DNA of 64,000 nt from Nocardioides baculatus (GTDB lineage: Bacteria; Actinomycetota; Actinomycetes; Propionibacteriales; Nocardioidaceae): NCBI RefSeq assembly GCF_016735675.1, contig NZ_JAERSG010000001.1, positions 372,001 through 436,000 of the forward strand, written 5' to 3'. How positions within the stretch are numbered: position 1 is the first letter of the stretch; each line of letters starts with the position of its first letter. The notes beneath the pieces were generated by a model. The model saw nothing but the letters and a program-made list of their open reading frames with translations. It did not search any database and had not been told where the DNA came from. Position numbers and translations under genes: made by a program. Below, piece after piece: positions 44,176-53,420 of the stretch.

Positions 44176-45183
44176 TCAGCTTGCGGGCTCGTCCGTCTCG
44201 CGCCCGGAGATCCCGCGCTTGCCCATCTCGTAGCCGAGCTGGAAGCGCGTCTCGACCTCGAACTCGTTCTTGAGGTCCGCGACATAGGCCGCGTAGGTGC
44301 GGGGGCTGACGCCCAGGCGCTTGGCACCAGCCGGGTCGGCGCGCCCCTCGAGGAGCATCCGGATGGTCATCGCGCGCTGCTCGGCGGCGATGTCGCGCAT
44401 GAGGGAGGTCTCGCTGCTGGTGAACGGGCGGGCGCGCTCCCAGTGCCGCTCGAACATGTCGACGAGGTAGCCGACCATCGAGCGGTCGCTGATCACCATC
44501 GCGGCGTCGACGCCCTCGTGGCTGGGGATGATCGCGATCCTCCGGTCGACCACGATCAGGCGGTTGAAGAACTCGTCCAGGGTGCGCACCTCGGCACCGG
44601 CGGCGGTCACCGCGGCGACGTACTTGCGGGTGTCGACGCCGCGCCGGGCGGCGTGCTGGTAGAGCGTGCGCATCTTGACGCCTCGCTTGAGCGCGGCGAT
44701 GTCACGGGCGCCGACGACTGCCCCGAGCTGCTTGACCCCGCGCCGGTCCTGCGGCTGAGCAGTGAGGAGCTCGTCCTCCGCATCGTTGACAAGCGAACCG
44801 AGGAAGGTGCCGATCGTCGCCTCTCCGCGGAGCTCGGCGAACGGACCGCCGACAGCGCTCGGTGAACGGCGCCAGGCGTGCGAGAGCGTGCTGAAGGCCT
44901 GTGCCCAGTGCGCCGACTCGGCGATCAGCTCCGCGCCCTGCTGGCCGAGCGGGGCCACGACCTGCGCCTGCACCGCGGCCGGGTCGACCGCGCGCCACTG
45001 GGCGCCGTCGTCGCTCTTGTTGACCAGGCCGACCTCGACCAGGAGCTGGAAGGCTTCGTGGAGCTCGCCGCGCTGGGCGATGCGTGGGTCGGAGACGCTG
45101 ACGCCGCCGGCACTCACGATCTCCTCGTAGAGCGGGGTGGAGTCGTCCTCGAACACGCCGCGTTCGTGCTGCCCGAAGGGCAT
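44176..45183 (-). CDS. LuxR/TrmB-like helix-turn-helix regulator
   Basis: A 335-residue regulator. The N-terminal 60 residues look like a TrmB-type winged helix, the centre (about 125-245) resembles the PLD-like sensor domain of TrmB relatives, and the C-terminus (about 265-325) is a LuxR-type helix-turn-helix with L-G-V-S-P-R-T-Y near 301. Regulators of this build are frequent in actinobacteria, and some lie beside very short secreted peptides, as here. The ATG at 45183 is preceded by GGGAGGTG with ideal spacing. It faces the peptide gene tail to tail, 160 bp apart. What it senses and controls is not shown by sequence. Confidence 0.82.
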   Translation of the reverse strand: MPFGQHERGVFEDDSTPLYEEIVSAGGVSVSDPRIAQRGELHEAFQLLVEVGLVNKSDDGAQWRAVDPAAVQAQVVAPLGQQGAELIAESAHWAQAFSTLSHAWRRSPSAVGGPFAELRGEATIGTFLGSLVNDAEDELLTAQPQDRRGVKQLGAVVGARDIAALKRGVKMRTLYQHAARRGVDTRKYVAAVTAAGAEVRTLDEFFNRLIVVDRRIAIIPSHEGVDAAMVISDRSMVGYLVDMFERHWERARPFTSSETSLMRDIAAEQRAMTIRMLLEGRADPAGAKRLGVSPRTYAAYVADLKNEFEVETRFQLGYEMGKRGISGRETDEPAS

Positions 45184-45315
45184 GACTCACCTCCCAGTTC
45201 CCACGAGACCAGTGGGAGGATCGTGCCACACGGGGCCCAGCGGACCGGCCGAAACGGGGCGGCACGTGCATCGACCCGCCTTCCGCACGTGGGTAGACGG
45301 GTCGAGGCGCAGCGA

Positions 45316-47151
45316 TCAGGCGTCGAGGCGGGCCTTCAGGGTGTCGAGCTCGCTCCACAGCACGGCCGGGAGGTCGTCGCCGAACTTCTCGAACCACTCC
45401 TCGATCTGCGGCAGCTCGGCCTTCCACTCCTCGACGTCCACGGCGAGGGCCTGGGCGAGCTGCTCGTCGGTGAGGTCGAGACCGTCGACGTCGAGCGAGC
45501 CCGGCGCCGGCACGTGGCCGATGGGGGTCTCGACCGCCGCGGCCTGGCCGTCGAGGCGCTCGATGACCCACTTGAGGACGCGGCTGTTCTCGCCGAAGCC
45601 CGGCCAGAGGAAGTCGCCGTCGTCGCCGCGGCGGAACCAGTTGACGTAGAACATCTTCGGCAGCTTGGCCGCGTCGTTGTCCTTGCCGATGCCGACCCAG
45701 TGACCGAAGTAGTCACCGGCGTTGTAGCCGATGAAGGGCAGCATCGCCATCGGGTCACGGCGTACGACGCCCACGGCGCCGACGGCGGCCGCGGTCGTCT
45801 CCGAGGAGAGCGTGGCGCCCATGAAGGTGCCGTGGTTCCAGTCGCGGGCCTCGGTCACGAGCGGGATGGTCGTCTTGCGGCGGCCGCCGAAGAGGATCGC
45901 GTCGATCGGCACGCCGCGCGGGTCGTCGTACTCGTCGGCGAGGATCGAGCACTGCTTGATCGGCGTGCAGTAGCGGCTGTTGGCGTGACTCGAGAGCTCG
46001 CCGGACTCGGGGGTCCAGGGCTCGCCCTTCCAGCTCGTGGCCTCGGCGGGCGTGTTCTCCAGGCCCTCCCACCACACGTTGCCGTCCGGGGTCAGCGCGA
46101 CGTTGGTGAAGACCGAGTTGCCCTTGCGGATGGTCTCCATCGCGTGCGGGTTGGTGTGCTCGTTGGTGCCGGGCGCGACGCCGAAGAAGCCGAACTCCGG
46201 GTTGACCGCCCACAGGCGGCCGTCCTCGCCGATGCGCATCCACGCGATGTCGTCACCGATCGCCTCGACGGTCCAGCCGGGGATGGTCGGCTTGAGCATC
46301 GCGAGGTTGGTCTTGCCGCACGCGCTCGGGAAGGCCGCGGCGACGTACTTGGTGACGCCCTGCGGCGAGGTCAGCTTGAGGATGAGCATGTGCTCGGCGA
46401 GCCAGCCCTCGTCGCGGGCCATGACCGACGCGATGCGCAGCGCGTAGCACTTCTTGCCGAGCAGCGCGTTGCCGCCGTAGCCCGAGCCGAAGCTCCAGAT
46501 CATCCGCTCCTCGGGGAACTGGACGATGTACTTGGTGTCGTTGCACGGCCAGGCGACGTCCTCCTGGCCCTCCTCGAGCGGCATGCCGACCGAGTGCAGG
46601 GCGGGCACCCAGGCGGGCGACTCACCGGCGGACTCGAGCTCCTCGATGCGACGCAGCACGTCCGTGCCCATGCGGGCCATCACGCGCATGGAGACGGTGA
46701 CGTAGGCCGAGTCGGTGACCTCGATGCCGAACATCGGGCTGTCGGCCTCGAGGTGGCCCATCACGAACGGGATGACGTACATCGTGCGTCCGCGCATGCA
46801 GCCGGCGTAGAGCCCGCGCATGAGCTCCTTCATCTTCTCCGGCTCCATCCAGTTGTTGGTGGGGCCGGCGTCGCGCTCGGCGACGGAGCAGATGTAGGTG
46901 CGGTCCTCGACGCGCGCCACGTCGGTGGGGTCGGACGCCGCGTGGAACGAGTTGGGCATCACGTCGGGGTTGAGGCGGGTGAAGGTGCCGGTGGCCTCGA
47001 GGGAGGCGGTGAGCTCGGCCCACTCCTCGTCGGATCCGGTGCACCAGTGGATGCGGTCGGGCTGGGTGAGCTCGGCGACCTCGGTGACCCAGGCGAGGAT
47101 GCCTGCATGGGTCGTCGCGGGAGTCGTGGCAGTGTCGATCGTTGCGGTCAT
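45316..47151 (-). CDS. pckG: Phosphoenolpyruvate carboxykinase (GTP), canonical copy
   Basis: GTP-dependent PEPCK (611 residues) converting oxaloacetate to PEP for gluconeogenesis. The family P-loop F-P-S-A-C-G-K-T-N has the hyper-reactive Cys278, the kinase-2 motif D-D-I-A-W follows, and the G-S-G-Y-G-G-N region is present. The start at ATG 47151 with AAGGAA upstream gives the usual N-terminus; a longer in-frame extension lacks family similarity. It lies 125 bp after the c-di-GMP/glycosyltransferase operon on the same strand, with promoter space. A second, diverged PEPCK gene is at 51286-53124. Confidence 0.95.
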   Translation of the reverse strand: MTATIDTATTPATTHAGILAWVTEVAELTQPDRIHWCTGSDEEWAELTASLEATGTFTRLNPDVMPNSFHAASDPTDVARVEDRTYICSVAERDAGPTNNWMEPEKMKELMRGLYAGCMRGRTMYVIPFVMGHLEADSPMFGIEVTDSAYVTVSMRVMARMGTDVLRRIEELESAGESPAWVPALHSVGMPLEEGQEDVAWPCNDTKYIVQFPEERMIWSFGSGYGGNALLGKKCYALRIASVMARDEGWLAEHMLILKLTSPQGVTKYVAAAFPSACGKTNLAMLKPTIPGWTVEAIGDDIAWMRIGEDGRLWAVNPEFGFFGVAPGTNEHTNPHAMETIRKGNSVFTNVALTPDGNVWWEGLENTPAEATSWKGEPWTPESGELSSHANSRYCTPIKQCSILADEYDDPRGVPIDAILFGGRRKTTIPLVTEARDWNHGTFMGATLSSETTAAAVGAVGVVRRDPMAMLPFIGYNAGDYFGHWVGIGKDNDAAKLPKMFYVNWFRRGDDGDFLWPGFGENSRVLKWVIERLDGQAAAVETPIGHVPAPGSLDVDGLDLTDEQLAQALAVDVEEWKAELPQIEEWFEKFGDDLPAVLWSELDTLKARLDA

Positions 47152-47276
47152 GACCGTTCCTTCAGCGTGCGGCATCTGGTTCGCGCGGCCTCGTTGTCGG
47201 CGACTTTCCGGGGACGCTAGTGCTTGTGAATGCACGCACGAATTGGATCGTGCCAAGGGTTGTGACCTGCGTCTCG

Positions 47277-47567
47277 CTACGTCCACGTACGCCGGCGCGG
47301 CTGCGCCAGCCGCTCGCCGAGCGAGCCACCGACGGGTCCGCCGACCGCGGCGTCCGGGTGGATGCTCCGGGTCTCGGCACGACGGTTGCGCGCCGCCAGC
47401 CAGTCGCGGAGGTAGAACTTGGGCAGGATCTTGGCGACGGCCAGCGCGACGTAGGCGACCGTGTTGATCGCGACGAAGGCAGCGAGCACGGCGATCACCT
47501 CGTTGCGCAGGATGCTGTCGGGCAGCAGGATCCCCATCGGGACCAGGGCCGGGGCGAGGGCCGCCAT
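47277..47567 (-). CDS. Small membrane protein linked to glycosyltransferase
   Basis: A 96-residue protein with an N-terminal hydrophobic region that probably crosses the membrane once or twice (about 4-18 and 24-46) and a basic cytoplasmic tail. No family recognised. Its ATG comes 1 nt after the stop of the glycosyltransferase gene (TGA-C-ATG), so it is translationally coupled and is likely a small accessory subunit of that synthase. Confidence 0.75.
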   Translation of the reverse strand: MAALAPALVPMGILLPDSILRNEVIAVLAAFVAINTVAYVALAVAKILPKFYLRDWLAARNRRAETRSIHPDAAVGGPVGGSLGERLAQPRRRTWT

Positions 47568-47568
47568 G

Positions 47569-48996
47569 TCAGACCCCCGTCCGCACGCGCGAGTCGGGCT
47601 GGACGATGTGCTTCCAGGTGGCCTGCCGGGCGAGGGTCAGGTCGAGGATGCCCTTGAGGAAGACCACGTTGAGGAACATCGCGTAGAAGAGCTCGGGGAA
47701 GAGCGAGAGCCCCAGCAGGCGGGCACCACGTCCGCCACGCCAGACCGTGACGATGCGCTCGAGGGTGAACACCAGCCCGATGCCGATCCAGAACGGGAAC
47801 CAGACCCAGTCCGAGGTCGCCAGCACCATCAGGATGATGAGGAGCAGGTAGGAACCCAGCGCGATGACGCCGTAGCCGATGCCGAGCTGCTGCATCCAGT
47901 AGCGGAACGTCTGCGGGCGCATGCCGTACGCACCGAGGTTCTCCAGCGCTCCGCGCTGCCAGCGCAGGCGCTGGGCCCAGAGCGCGCTCCACGACGGCAT
48001 CACCTCGGTGACGACGGTGCACTCGCTCGGCGAGATCATCAGGGCGCCCAGGGTCTTGAGCGCGATCGTCAGCTCGTTGTCCTCGGTCAGGGCGACGGTG
48101 TCGTAGACGTCGCCCGGGACGCCGGGCAGGATCCTGCCGCGCTCGGCGGCCACGGCGCGCAGCGCGCGCGGGCGGAACACCGACGCCGTACCGGTCAGGA
48201 CGAAGACCCGGCCGCGCCGACGGCGCAGGTCGCGCTGGTAGCGGGTGTACTCGTTGCGCTGGAACTGCCCGATCAGGCCGAACCCGTCCTCGCCGTAGAA
48301 CAGCCCGCCGACCGCCATGAGTGCACGGTCGTCGGTGAGCCGCCGCGCGGCGCCCGCGAGGAAGCCGGCGTCGAGCGTCGTGTCGGCGTCCATGACCATC
48401 ACGCAGTCGTTGTCGCCCTGGCCTGGCAGCACCTCCGCCAGTGCCTGGTTGAGCCCGCCCGCCTTCTTGTGGGCGTTGTCGACGGTCTCGAACACCTCGA
48501 CGCCGGCGTCGTACGCGATCCGCACGGTCGCGTCGGTGCAGTTGTCCGCGACGACGATGATCCGCGCCGGCGGCAGCGACTGGGACTGCAGCGACTTGAG
48601 CGTCTCGGCGATGCAGCCCTCCTCGTTGTGGGCAGGGATGAGGACGGTGATGGTCACCGGACCGGCGTACTCCCCGCGGGTCTCGGCCATCACGAGCTTC
48701 GGGGCCAGCGGCATCCGGCTGCCGTCCTCGCTGCGGCGGGCCCGGCTGAGCAGCCGGCGCTCGAGCGCGGCGACGCCGGCCGCGAGGAGGAGGGCAACGC
48801 CCACGGCGGCGATCAGCACCCGACGCGGAGGCATCTCGGTGTCGTAGAAGACCTGCCAGACGCCGAACAGCAGGCCCTCGGACGGTCGCTCGCCGACCGC
48901 TGGGTCACCCGAGGCGACGGCCACCCAGAGGGCGGCTGCACCCAGCGCGGCCGTGCCGATGATCGCGAGCCCGACCGCGCGCTGCAACATCTGCAT
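47569..48996 (-). CDS. Processive family 2 glycosyltransferase, polysaccharide synthase
   Basis: A 475-residue membrane glycosyltransferase of the cellulose/hyaluronan/poly-GlcNAc synthase type. Two N-terminal helices (about 7-27, 60-82) precede a GT2 domain with the family motifs in order: D-N-C-T-D near 152, D-A-D near 200, T-G-T-A near 270, T-E-D near 310 (catalytic base), and Q-R-L-R-W (QxxRW) near 345. Three to four C-terminal helices form the polymer channel. No PilZ domain is present. It follows the GGDEF-EAL gene by 3 bp, so c-di-GMP control is likely. The sugar added is not evident. Confidence 0.88.
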   Translation of the reverse strand: MQMLQRAVGLAIIGTAALGAAALWVAVASGDPAVGERPSEGLLFGVWQVFYDTEMPPRRVLIAAVGVALLLAAGVAALERRLLSRARRSEDGSRMPLAPKLVMAETRGEYAGPVTITVLIPAHNEEGCIAETLKSLQSQSLPPARIIVVADNCTDATVRIAYDAGVEVFETVDNAHKKAGGLNQALAEVLPGQGDNDCVMVMDADTTLDAGFLAGAARRLTDDRALMAVGGLFYGEDGFGLIGQFQRNEYTRYQRDLRRRRGRVFVLTGTASVFRPRALRAVAAERGRILPGVPGDVYDTVALTEDNELTIALKTLGALMISPSECTVVTEVMPSWSALWAQRLRWQRGALENLGAYGMRPQTFRYWMQQLGIGYGVIALGSYLLLIILMVLATSDWVWFPFWIGIGLVFTLERIVTVWRGGRGARLLGLSLFPELFYAMFLNVVFLKGILDLTLARQATWKHIVQPDSRVRTGV

Positions 48997-48999
48997 CGT

Positions 49000-51237
49000 T
49001 CAGTCCACCATCCCGGCCGGCGTGAGCATGAAGTCCTCGACGAAGACGTCCATCGGCACGGGCTTGCCGATCATGAATCCCTGCGCGTAGTCCACGCCCT
49101 CGGCCCGCACCACGTCGAAGATCTCGGGGTCGGACACGAACTCGGCGACCGTCTGCTTGCCCAGGTCCTTGGCGATGCCGACGATCGAGCGCACGATCGT
49201 GCGGTCGACGGAGGAGCGGTGCACGTGGGCGACGAACTCGCCGTCGATCTTCACGTAGTCGAAGATCAGGTGCTTGAGGTAGTAGAAGGAGCCGAAGCCA
49301 GCGCCGAAGTCGTCGAGCGCGAACCGGCACCCCATGGCGGCCATCCGCTCCGCGAACTCGCGAGCCAGGGCGACGTCTGCCACCGCGGACGTCTCGGTGA
49401 TCTCGAGGATGAGCGCCTTGGGGTCCACGTCGAAGCGTCGGAGCGCCGACAGGATCGTGGCCTCGACCGAGGCGTCGCCCATGGACGCGCCGGAGATGTT
49501 GACCTCCAGGCAGAAGTCCGGGACCAGCTCGCGCAGCTGGGCGAGCATCTCGATGCTGCGGTCCAGCACCCAGCTGTCGACGCGCGGCATCAGGCCGGCG
49601 CGCTCGGCGATGTAGACGAAGCGGCCGGGCGGGACGATCTCCCCGTCCTCGCCACGCAACCGGAGCAGCACCTCCGCGGAGTCGATCCGCCCGGTGGCGA
49701 TGTCCATGATCGGCTGGAAGTGCAGGACGAAGCGGTCGTTGTCCAACGCGTCCTCGATCCGGGCCTGCCACTGCAGTCGCATCGAGCTGCGGGGGCTGCG
49801 CGAGTCGCCCTCGGCGAGGAGCGCCACGCGGTTGCGCCCGGACTCCTTGGCGTCGTACATCGTCATGTCCGCGAGGGCGAGGATGTCCGCGGAGTGCTCG
49901 GTGGCCGCGGCGAAGGTGACGGCACCGACGCTGGCGGAGACCCGGCGGCGTACGCCGTCCAGGGTGGCCGCGTGGTCACGGATCCGCTCGACCACCTGGT
50001 CGGCCACCCGCTGGGTGGCGGCCTGGTCGCCGTCGGTGAGCATGATGGCGAACTCGTCCCCGCCGACGCGGGCCACGACGTCGGTGCTGCGGATCGATCG
50101 ACGGAGCAGGCCGGCGATCGTCACGAGCAGCTCGTCTCCCGCGTTGTGGCCGAGCGAGTCGTTGACCTGCTTGAAGTTGTCGAGGTCGAGGAGCAGGAGC
50201 GCGCCGACCGGACCGTGCCTGCGGCACCGGTCGAGGTGACGCTCCAGCTCGACCTCGAACCGCCGGCGGTTGGCCAGACCCGTCAGCACGTCGTGGTCGG
50301 CGAGGTGCGACAGCCGGTCCAGGTAGCGACGGCGGTCGGAGATGTCGACCACGTTGACCATGACGATGTCGCCGACCTGAGGGTCCGGGACGACGGTGCT
50401 GCTCAGCGCGATCGCGACGTCGTTGCCGCCGGAGTCGCGGAGCCGACACTCGGCATCCATGTCGACGCGGTCGGACATCAGCCGCTCGAGGTGGTCGGCG
50501 ATGGCGTGCTCGCCCGGCGTCTCGAAGGAGCCGAGGTGGTGTCCGACCATCTCCGAGGGCTCGAGTCCCACGGTGACCGCGAGCGAGGTGTTGACCCGCA
50601 GGATCACCCCGGCCGCGTCGAGGAGCGCGACCCCGTGCGGGGCATCGTCGAACAACCGCTCGACCCGCTCGTTGGCCAGTCGCGCCCGGCGGGTCTGCCG
50701 GTCGAGGTCGTGCACGATGCGCTGGACGAGGGGACCGAGGACGAGCGCGACCGCGCTCCACACCACGATGCGTCGCCAGTCGCCCCAGCCGTAGGCGGGG
50801 GGCCCGACCAGGACGATCGGCGCGACGAAGACCAGGACAGTGAGGCCACTGGCGATCCCGAGCTCACGCCGGGTGCCGGTGATCGCGAGCCAGAGGATCG
50901 GCAGCAGCACGGCCGCGCTCAGGCCCGACGACGACCCTCCGACCGCTCCGCCGGCCGCGTGGTGGACGAGGGCGACGAACACGAACATGAGGTACGCCGG
51001 CACGGCGTCGAGCCACGTCCGCTCGGCCTCCCGCAGCGAGAGCGCGAAGGAGCCGCCGACGCACGCCAGCACGGCCGCGGCCAGCGTGTAGACCCACCAC
51101 GCGCTGACGTAGGGCGGCACGAGGATGACCGCGAGGCACGCCGCGGCCACCGCGGCGAACGGCGCCGCCAGTCCGAGACCGGGCTTGCCGTCGCCCGACC
51201 ACAGGGCAGCACCCCCGAGTTGACGTTTTGTTGACAC
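49000..51237 (-). CDS. GGDEF-EAL c-di-GMP signalling protein with PAS and membrane domain
   Basis: A 745-residue protein: about six N-terminal membrane helices (20-160), a PAS-like domain (about 185-300), a GGDEF diguanylate cyclase domain with intact G-G-D-E-F near 390, and an EAL phosphodiesterase domain with E-V-L near 522 in place of E-A-L. The other EAL metal and catalytic residues are present (N-I-S, E-I-T-E, D-D-F-G, V-K-I-D, A-Q-G-F), so both activities are possible. It likely controls the polysaccharide synthase encoded 3 bp downstream. The GTG start is supported by TAACAT 7 nt upstream; three TTGA(C/T) repeats overlap this promoter. Confidence 0.93.
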   Translation of the reverse strand: MSTKRQLGGAALWSGDGKPGLGLAAPFAAVAAACLAVILVPPYVSAWWVYTLAAAVLACVGGSFALSLREAERTWLDAVPAYLMFVFVALVHHAAGGAVGGSSSGLSAAVLLPILWLAITGTRRELGIASGLTVLVFVAPIVLVGPPAYGWGDWRRIVVWSAVALVLGPLVQRIVHDLDRQTRRARLANERVERLFDDAPHGVALLDAAGVILRVNTSLAVTVGLEPSEMVGHHLGSFETPGEHAIADHLERLMSDRVDMDAECRLRDSGGNDVAIALSSTVVPDPQVGDIVMVNVVDISDRRRYLDRLSHLADHDVLTGLANRRRFEVELERHLDRCRRHGPVGALLLLDLDNFKQVNDSLGHNAGDELLVTIAGLLRRSIRSTDVVARVGGDEFAIMLTDGDQAATQRVADQVVERIRDHAATLDGVRRRVSASVGAVTFAAATEHSADILALADMTMYDAKESGRNRVALLAEGDSRSPRSSMRLQWQARIEDALDNDRFVLHFQPIMDIATGRIDSAEVLLRLRGEDGEIVPPGRFVYIAERAGLMPRVDSWVLDRSIEMLAQLRELVPDFCLEVNISGASMGDASVEATILSALRRFDVDPKALILEITETSAVADVALAREFAERMAAMGCRFALDDFGAGFGSFYYLKHLIFDYVKIDGEFVAHVHRSSVDRTIVRSIVGIAKDLGKQTVAEFVSDPEIFDVVRAEGVDYAQGFMIGKPVPMDVFVEDFMLTPAGMVD

Positions 51238-51250
51238 AAAGTTGATGTTA
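51220..51250 (-). promoter_or_regulatory. Leaderless promoter and TTGAC iterons of the GGDEF-EAL operon
   Basis: TTGAC at 51220-51224 and 51231-51235 and TTGAT at 51242-51246 (plus-strand reading) are spaced exactly 11 bp. They overlap the start codon (51235-51237) and the TAACAT -10 box (51245-51250). This looks like an operator of three phased half-sites. Confidence 0.45.
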
Positions 51251-51285
51251 TGTAGATCTTTCCCACCGCGTGTGGGTTTTCGGGG

Positions 51286-53124
51286 TCAAACCTCTGAATC
51301 GAGCTCCGCGGCGACCCGCCGGTGGGCCTCCCAGATCTCCTCGGGCATCCGGTCGAACTGGGCGAGGTGCTCCTCGCGGAAGCCCATCTCCTGCTGCCAG
51401 CGCGCCTTGTCGATCGACAGGATCCGGTCGAGGTCCTCGGGAGCGATGTCGACGCCCTCCAGGTCGAGCTCCTCCTCGGTCGGGATGATGCCGACAGCCG
51501 TACGCCGTCCCTTCACCTCGCCGTTCTTGAGCTGGAGCAGCCACAGCAGCGGTCGCAGGTTGTCGCGGTAGCCCGGCCAGAGGAAGTGACCGTCCTCGGC
51601 GTCGCGCTGGAACCAGTTGACGTGCGCGAAGATCGGCTGGTCCGTCGCCGCGCCGACGACGTCGAGGTAGTGCCGCGCGTAGTCGCCCTCGCCGTAGGCC
51701 ATGAACGGACGGTTGGACATCGGGTCGTAGCGGAGGATCCCCTCCTTGCCCTCGGCGGCCGAGGTCGCCTCGGCGCCCAGGGTGAGGCCGTCGTAGACGC
51801 CCTCGGCGAGGTCGGTGATCGCGCGGATCAGCGGCTCGCGGTCGCGGGTGCGGCCGCCGAAGATGATCGCGTCGATCGGCACCCCCATCGGGGCGTCGTA
51901 GTCCTGCGCGATGTTGGGGACGTTGGCGAGCGTCGTGGTGAAGCGGCTGTTGGGGTGGGCCCACGGAGCGGTGTCGTCGTCCTTGCGGTCGGCGACCGGC
52001 GAGCCCGTCCAGTCGAGCCAGCCGTGGCGGTCCCGCGGCTTCTCCTTGGTGCGCCCCTCCCACCAGACCTCGCCGGTGGTCGGGTTGTAGGCGACGTTGG
52101 TGAAGATGCAGTCGGTGCCGTGGCCGACCGACGCGAGGGCGTTGGGGTTGGTGTTCTCGTTGGTGTCCTTGGCGACCCCGAAGACGCCGTACTCCGGGTT
52201 CATCCCGTAGAGCTTGCCGCTCTCCTCCTCGACCCACAGCCACGCGATGTCGTCGCCGTAGAACGACACGTGATAGCGGTCGCCGAGCGCGTCGGGGGCG
52301 GCCATCATCGCCAGGTTGGTCTTGCCGGAGGCGCTCGGGAAGCCGCCGCAGATGTGGTAGCGCCTGCCGGTCTCCTTGTCGTCGATCCCGATCAGCATGT
52401 ACTGCTCGGCGAGGAACTTCTTGCTCGCCCAGCCGTCGTACGCCCCCTGCCGCAGGCCGTGCGCGATCTTGCCGAGCAGCGCGTTGCCGCCGTAGGACGA
52501 GCCGAAGTGCAGGATCGTGCGCTCGTCGGCGACGGTCACGAAGTAGCGCTTGTCGCCGTCGGTGCCCTGACCGAGGTTCTCCAGGTCACCGGTGACGTGG
52601 ACCGCCTTCACGAAGTGGCCGGGGTCCTCGAGGTCGTTGACGAACTGCACGCCGACGCGCGCCATCCGGATCATGTGGAGCACGACCGTGCGGGTGTCGG
52701 TGATCTCGACGCCGGCCGCCCAGGGTGCGAGCGCATTGCCGGCCGGGGCCATCAGGTAGGGGACGACGTACATCGTCTTGCCCGCGCTGGCGCCACGCAT
52801 CAGGTCGTGGAGCTTGGGCTTCATCTCCGAGGAGTGCCGCCAGTTGTTGTAGACGCCCCTGTCCTTCTCGTCGCTGGTCGCGACGATCGTGCGCTCCTCG
52901 GAGCGGGCGGTGTCCTTGTGGTAGCTGCGGGAGTAGTAGCGCCCCTCGCCGGCCTTCTCCAGCTCGCCGGCCGCGACGGCCTCGTCCAGGAGACGGCGGT
53001 CGTCGGAGGCGTTGACCACCTCGATCCGCTCGGCGCCGGTGAGCTCGGCGTACTCCTTCACGAACTCGCGGACCTTCGGGTTGGTGAGCCCGGCCTCGTC
53101 CATGACTGCCTCGAGATCTGCCAT
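51286..53124 (-). CDS. pckG: Phosphoenolpyruvate carboxykinase (GTP)-like, diverged copy
   Basis: A second GTP-type PEPCK, 612 residues, with the complete fold and the motifs D-D-I-A-W, G-S-S-Y-G-G-N and P-L-I-R-A-I-T-D-L. The P-loop reads F-P-S-A-S-G-K-T-N, so the family's hyper-reactive cysteine is Ser266. In vertebrate enzymes modification of this cysteine inactivates PEPCK, so this copy may have altered kinetics or regulation. Overall it is quite different from the copy at 45316-47151, suggesting an old duplication or transfer. The ATG has GAGAGGTAG upstream. It lies upstream of the GGDEF-EAL gene on the same strand, 48 bp apart. Confidence 0.92.
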   Translation of the reverse strand: MADLEAVMDEAGLTNPKVREFVKEYAELTGAERIEVVNASDDRRLLDEAVAAGELEKAGEGRYYSRSYHKDTARSEERTIVATSDEKDRGVYNNWRHSSEMKPKLHDLMRGASAGKTMYVVPYLMAPAGNALAPWAAGVEITDTRTVVLHMIRMARVGVQFVNDLEDPGHFVKAVHVTGDLENLGQGTDGDKRYFVTVADERTILHFGSSYGGNALLGKIAHGLRQGAYDGWASKKFLAEQYMLIGIDDKETGRRYHICGGFPSASGKTNLAMMAAPDALGDRYHVSFYGDDIAWLWVEEESGKLYGMNPEYGVFGVAKDTNENTNPNALASVGHGTDCIFTNVAYNPTTGEVWWEGRTKEKPRDRHGWLDWTGSPVADRKDDDTAPWAHPNSRFTTTLANVPNIAQDYDAPMGVPIDAIIFGGRTRDREPLIRAITDLAEGVYDGLTLGAEATSAAEGKEGILRYDPMSNRPFMAYGEGDYARHYLDVVGAATDQPIFAHVNWFQRDAEDGHFLWPGYRDNLRPLLWLLQLKNGEVKGRRTAVGIIPTEEELDLEGVDIAPEDLDRILSIDKARWQQEMGFREEHLAQFDRMPEEIWEAHRRVAAELDSEV

Positions 53125-53309
53125 CGGCGCTACCTCTCCTCGTGCGACGTACGTCGTCGACGCGGCGTCGCGTGTGCGGGTGCTAGGCACCCTAGGGGAT
53201 CGTCTCAGTGGGTGGGACCAGCCCTCGGGGGAGGCACTGATTTCGCTCGGCCCGAGGGGGTCGGCTATTCTCGTCCAGTCCTCGCGGGCCGGTCGGCCAG
53301 CGCAGGTGA

Positions 53310-53382
53310 GCGCCTGTAGCTCAACGGATAGAGCATCTGACTACGGATCAGAAGGTTTGGGGTTCGAATCCCTACAGGCGCG
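53310..53382 (+). tRNA. tRNA-Arg (ACG)
   Basis: Acceptor GCGCCTG/CAGGCGC, anticodon stem TCTGA/TCAGA with loop CTACGGA giving anticodon ACG (A34 presumably becomes inosine), T-loop TTCGAAT. Confidence 0.95.
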
Positions 53383-53395
53383 CAGATGCAAGGAG

Positions 53396-53420
53396 CGGCC
53401 CGGTCGTCACGACCGGGCCG
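53396..53420 (+). terminator. Terminator after tRNA-Arg
   Basis: 11-bp perfect stem CGGCCCGGTCG/CGACCGGGCCG with a TCA loop, then TTCGTGCG. The loop TCA is also the stop codon (TGA, reverse) of the small minus-strand gene. Confidence 0.75.
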
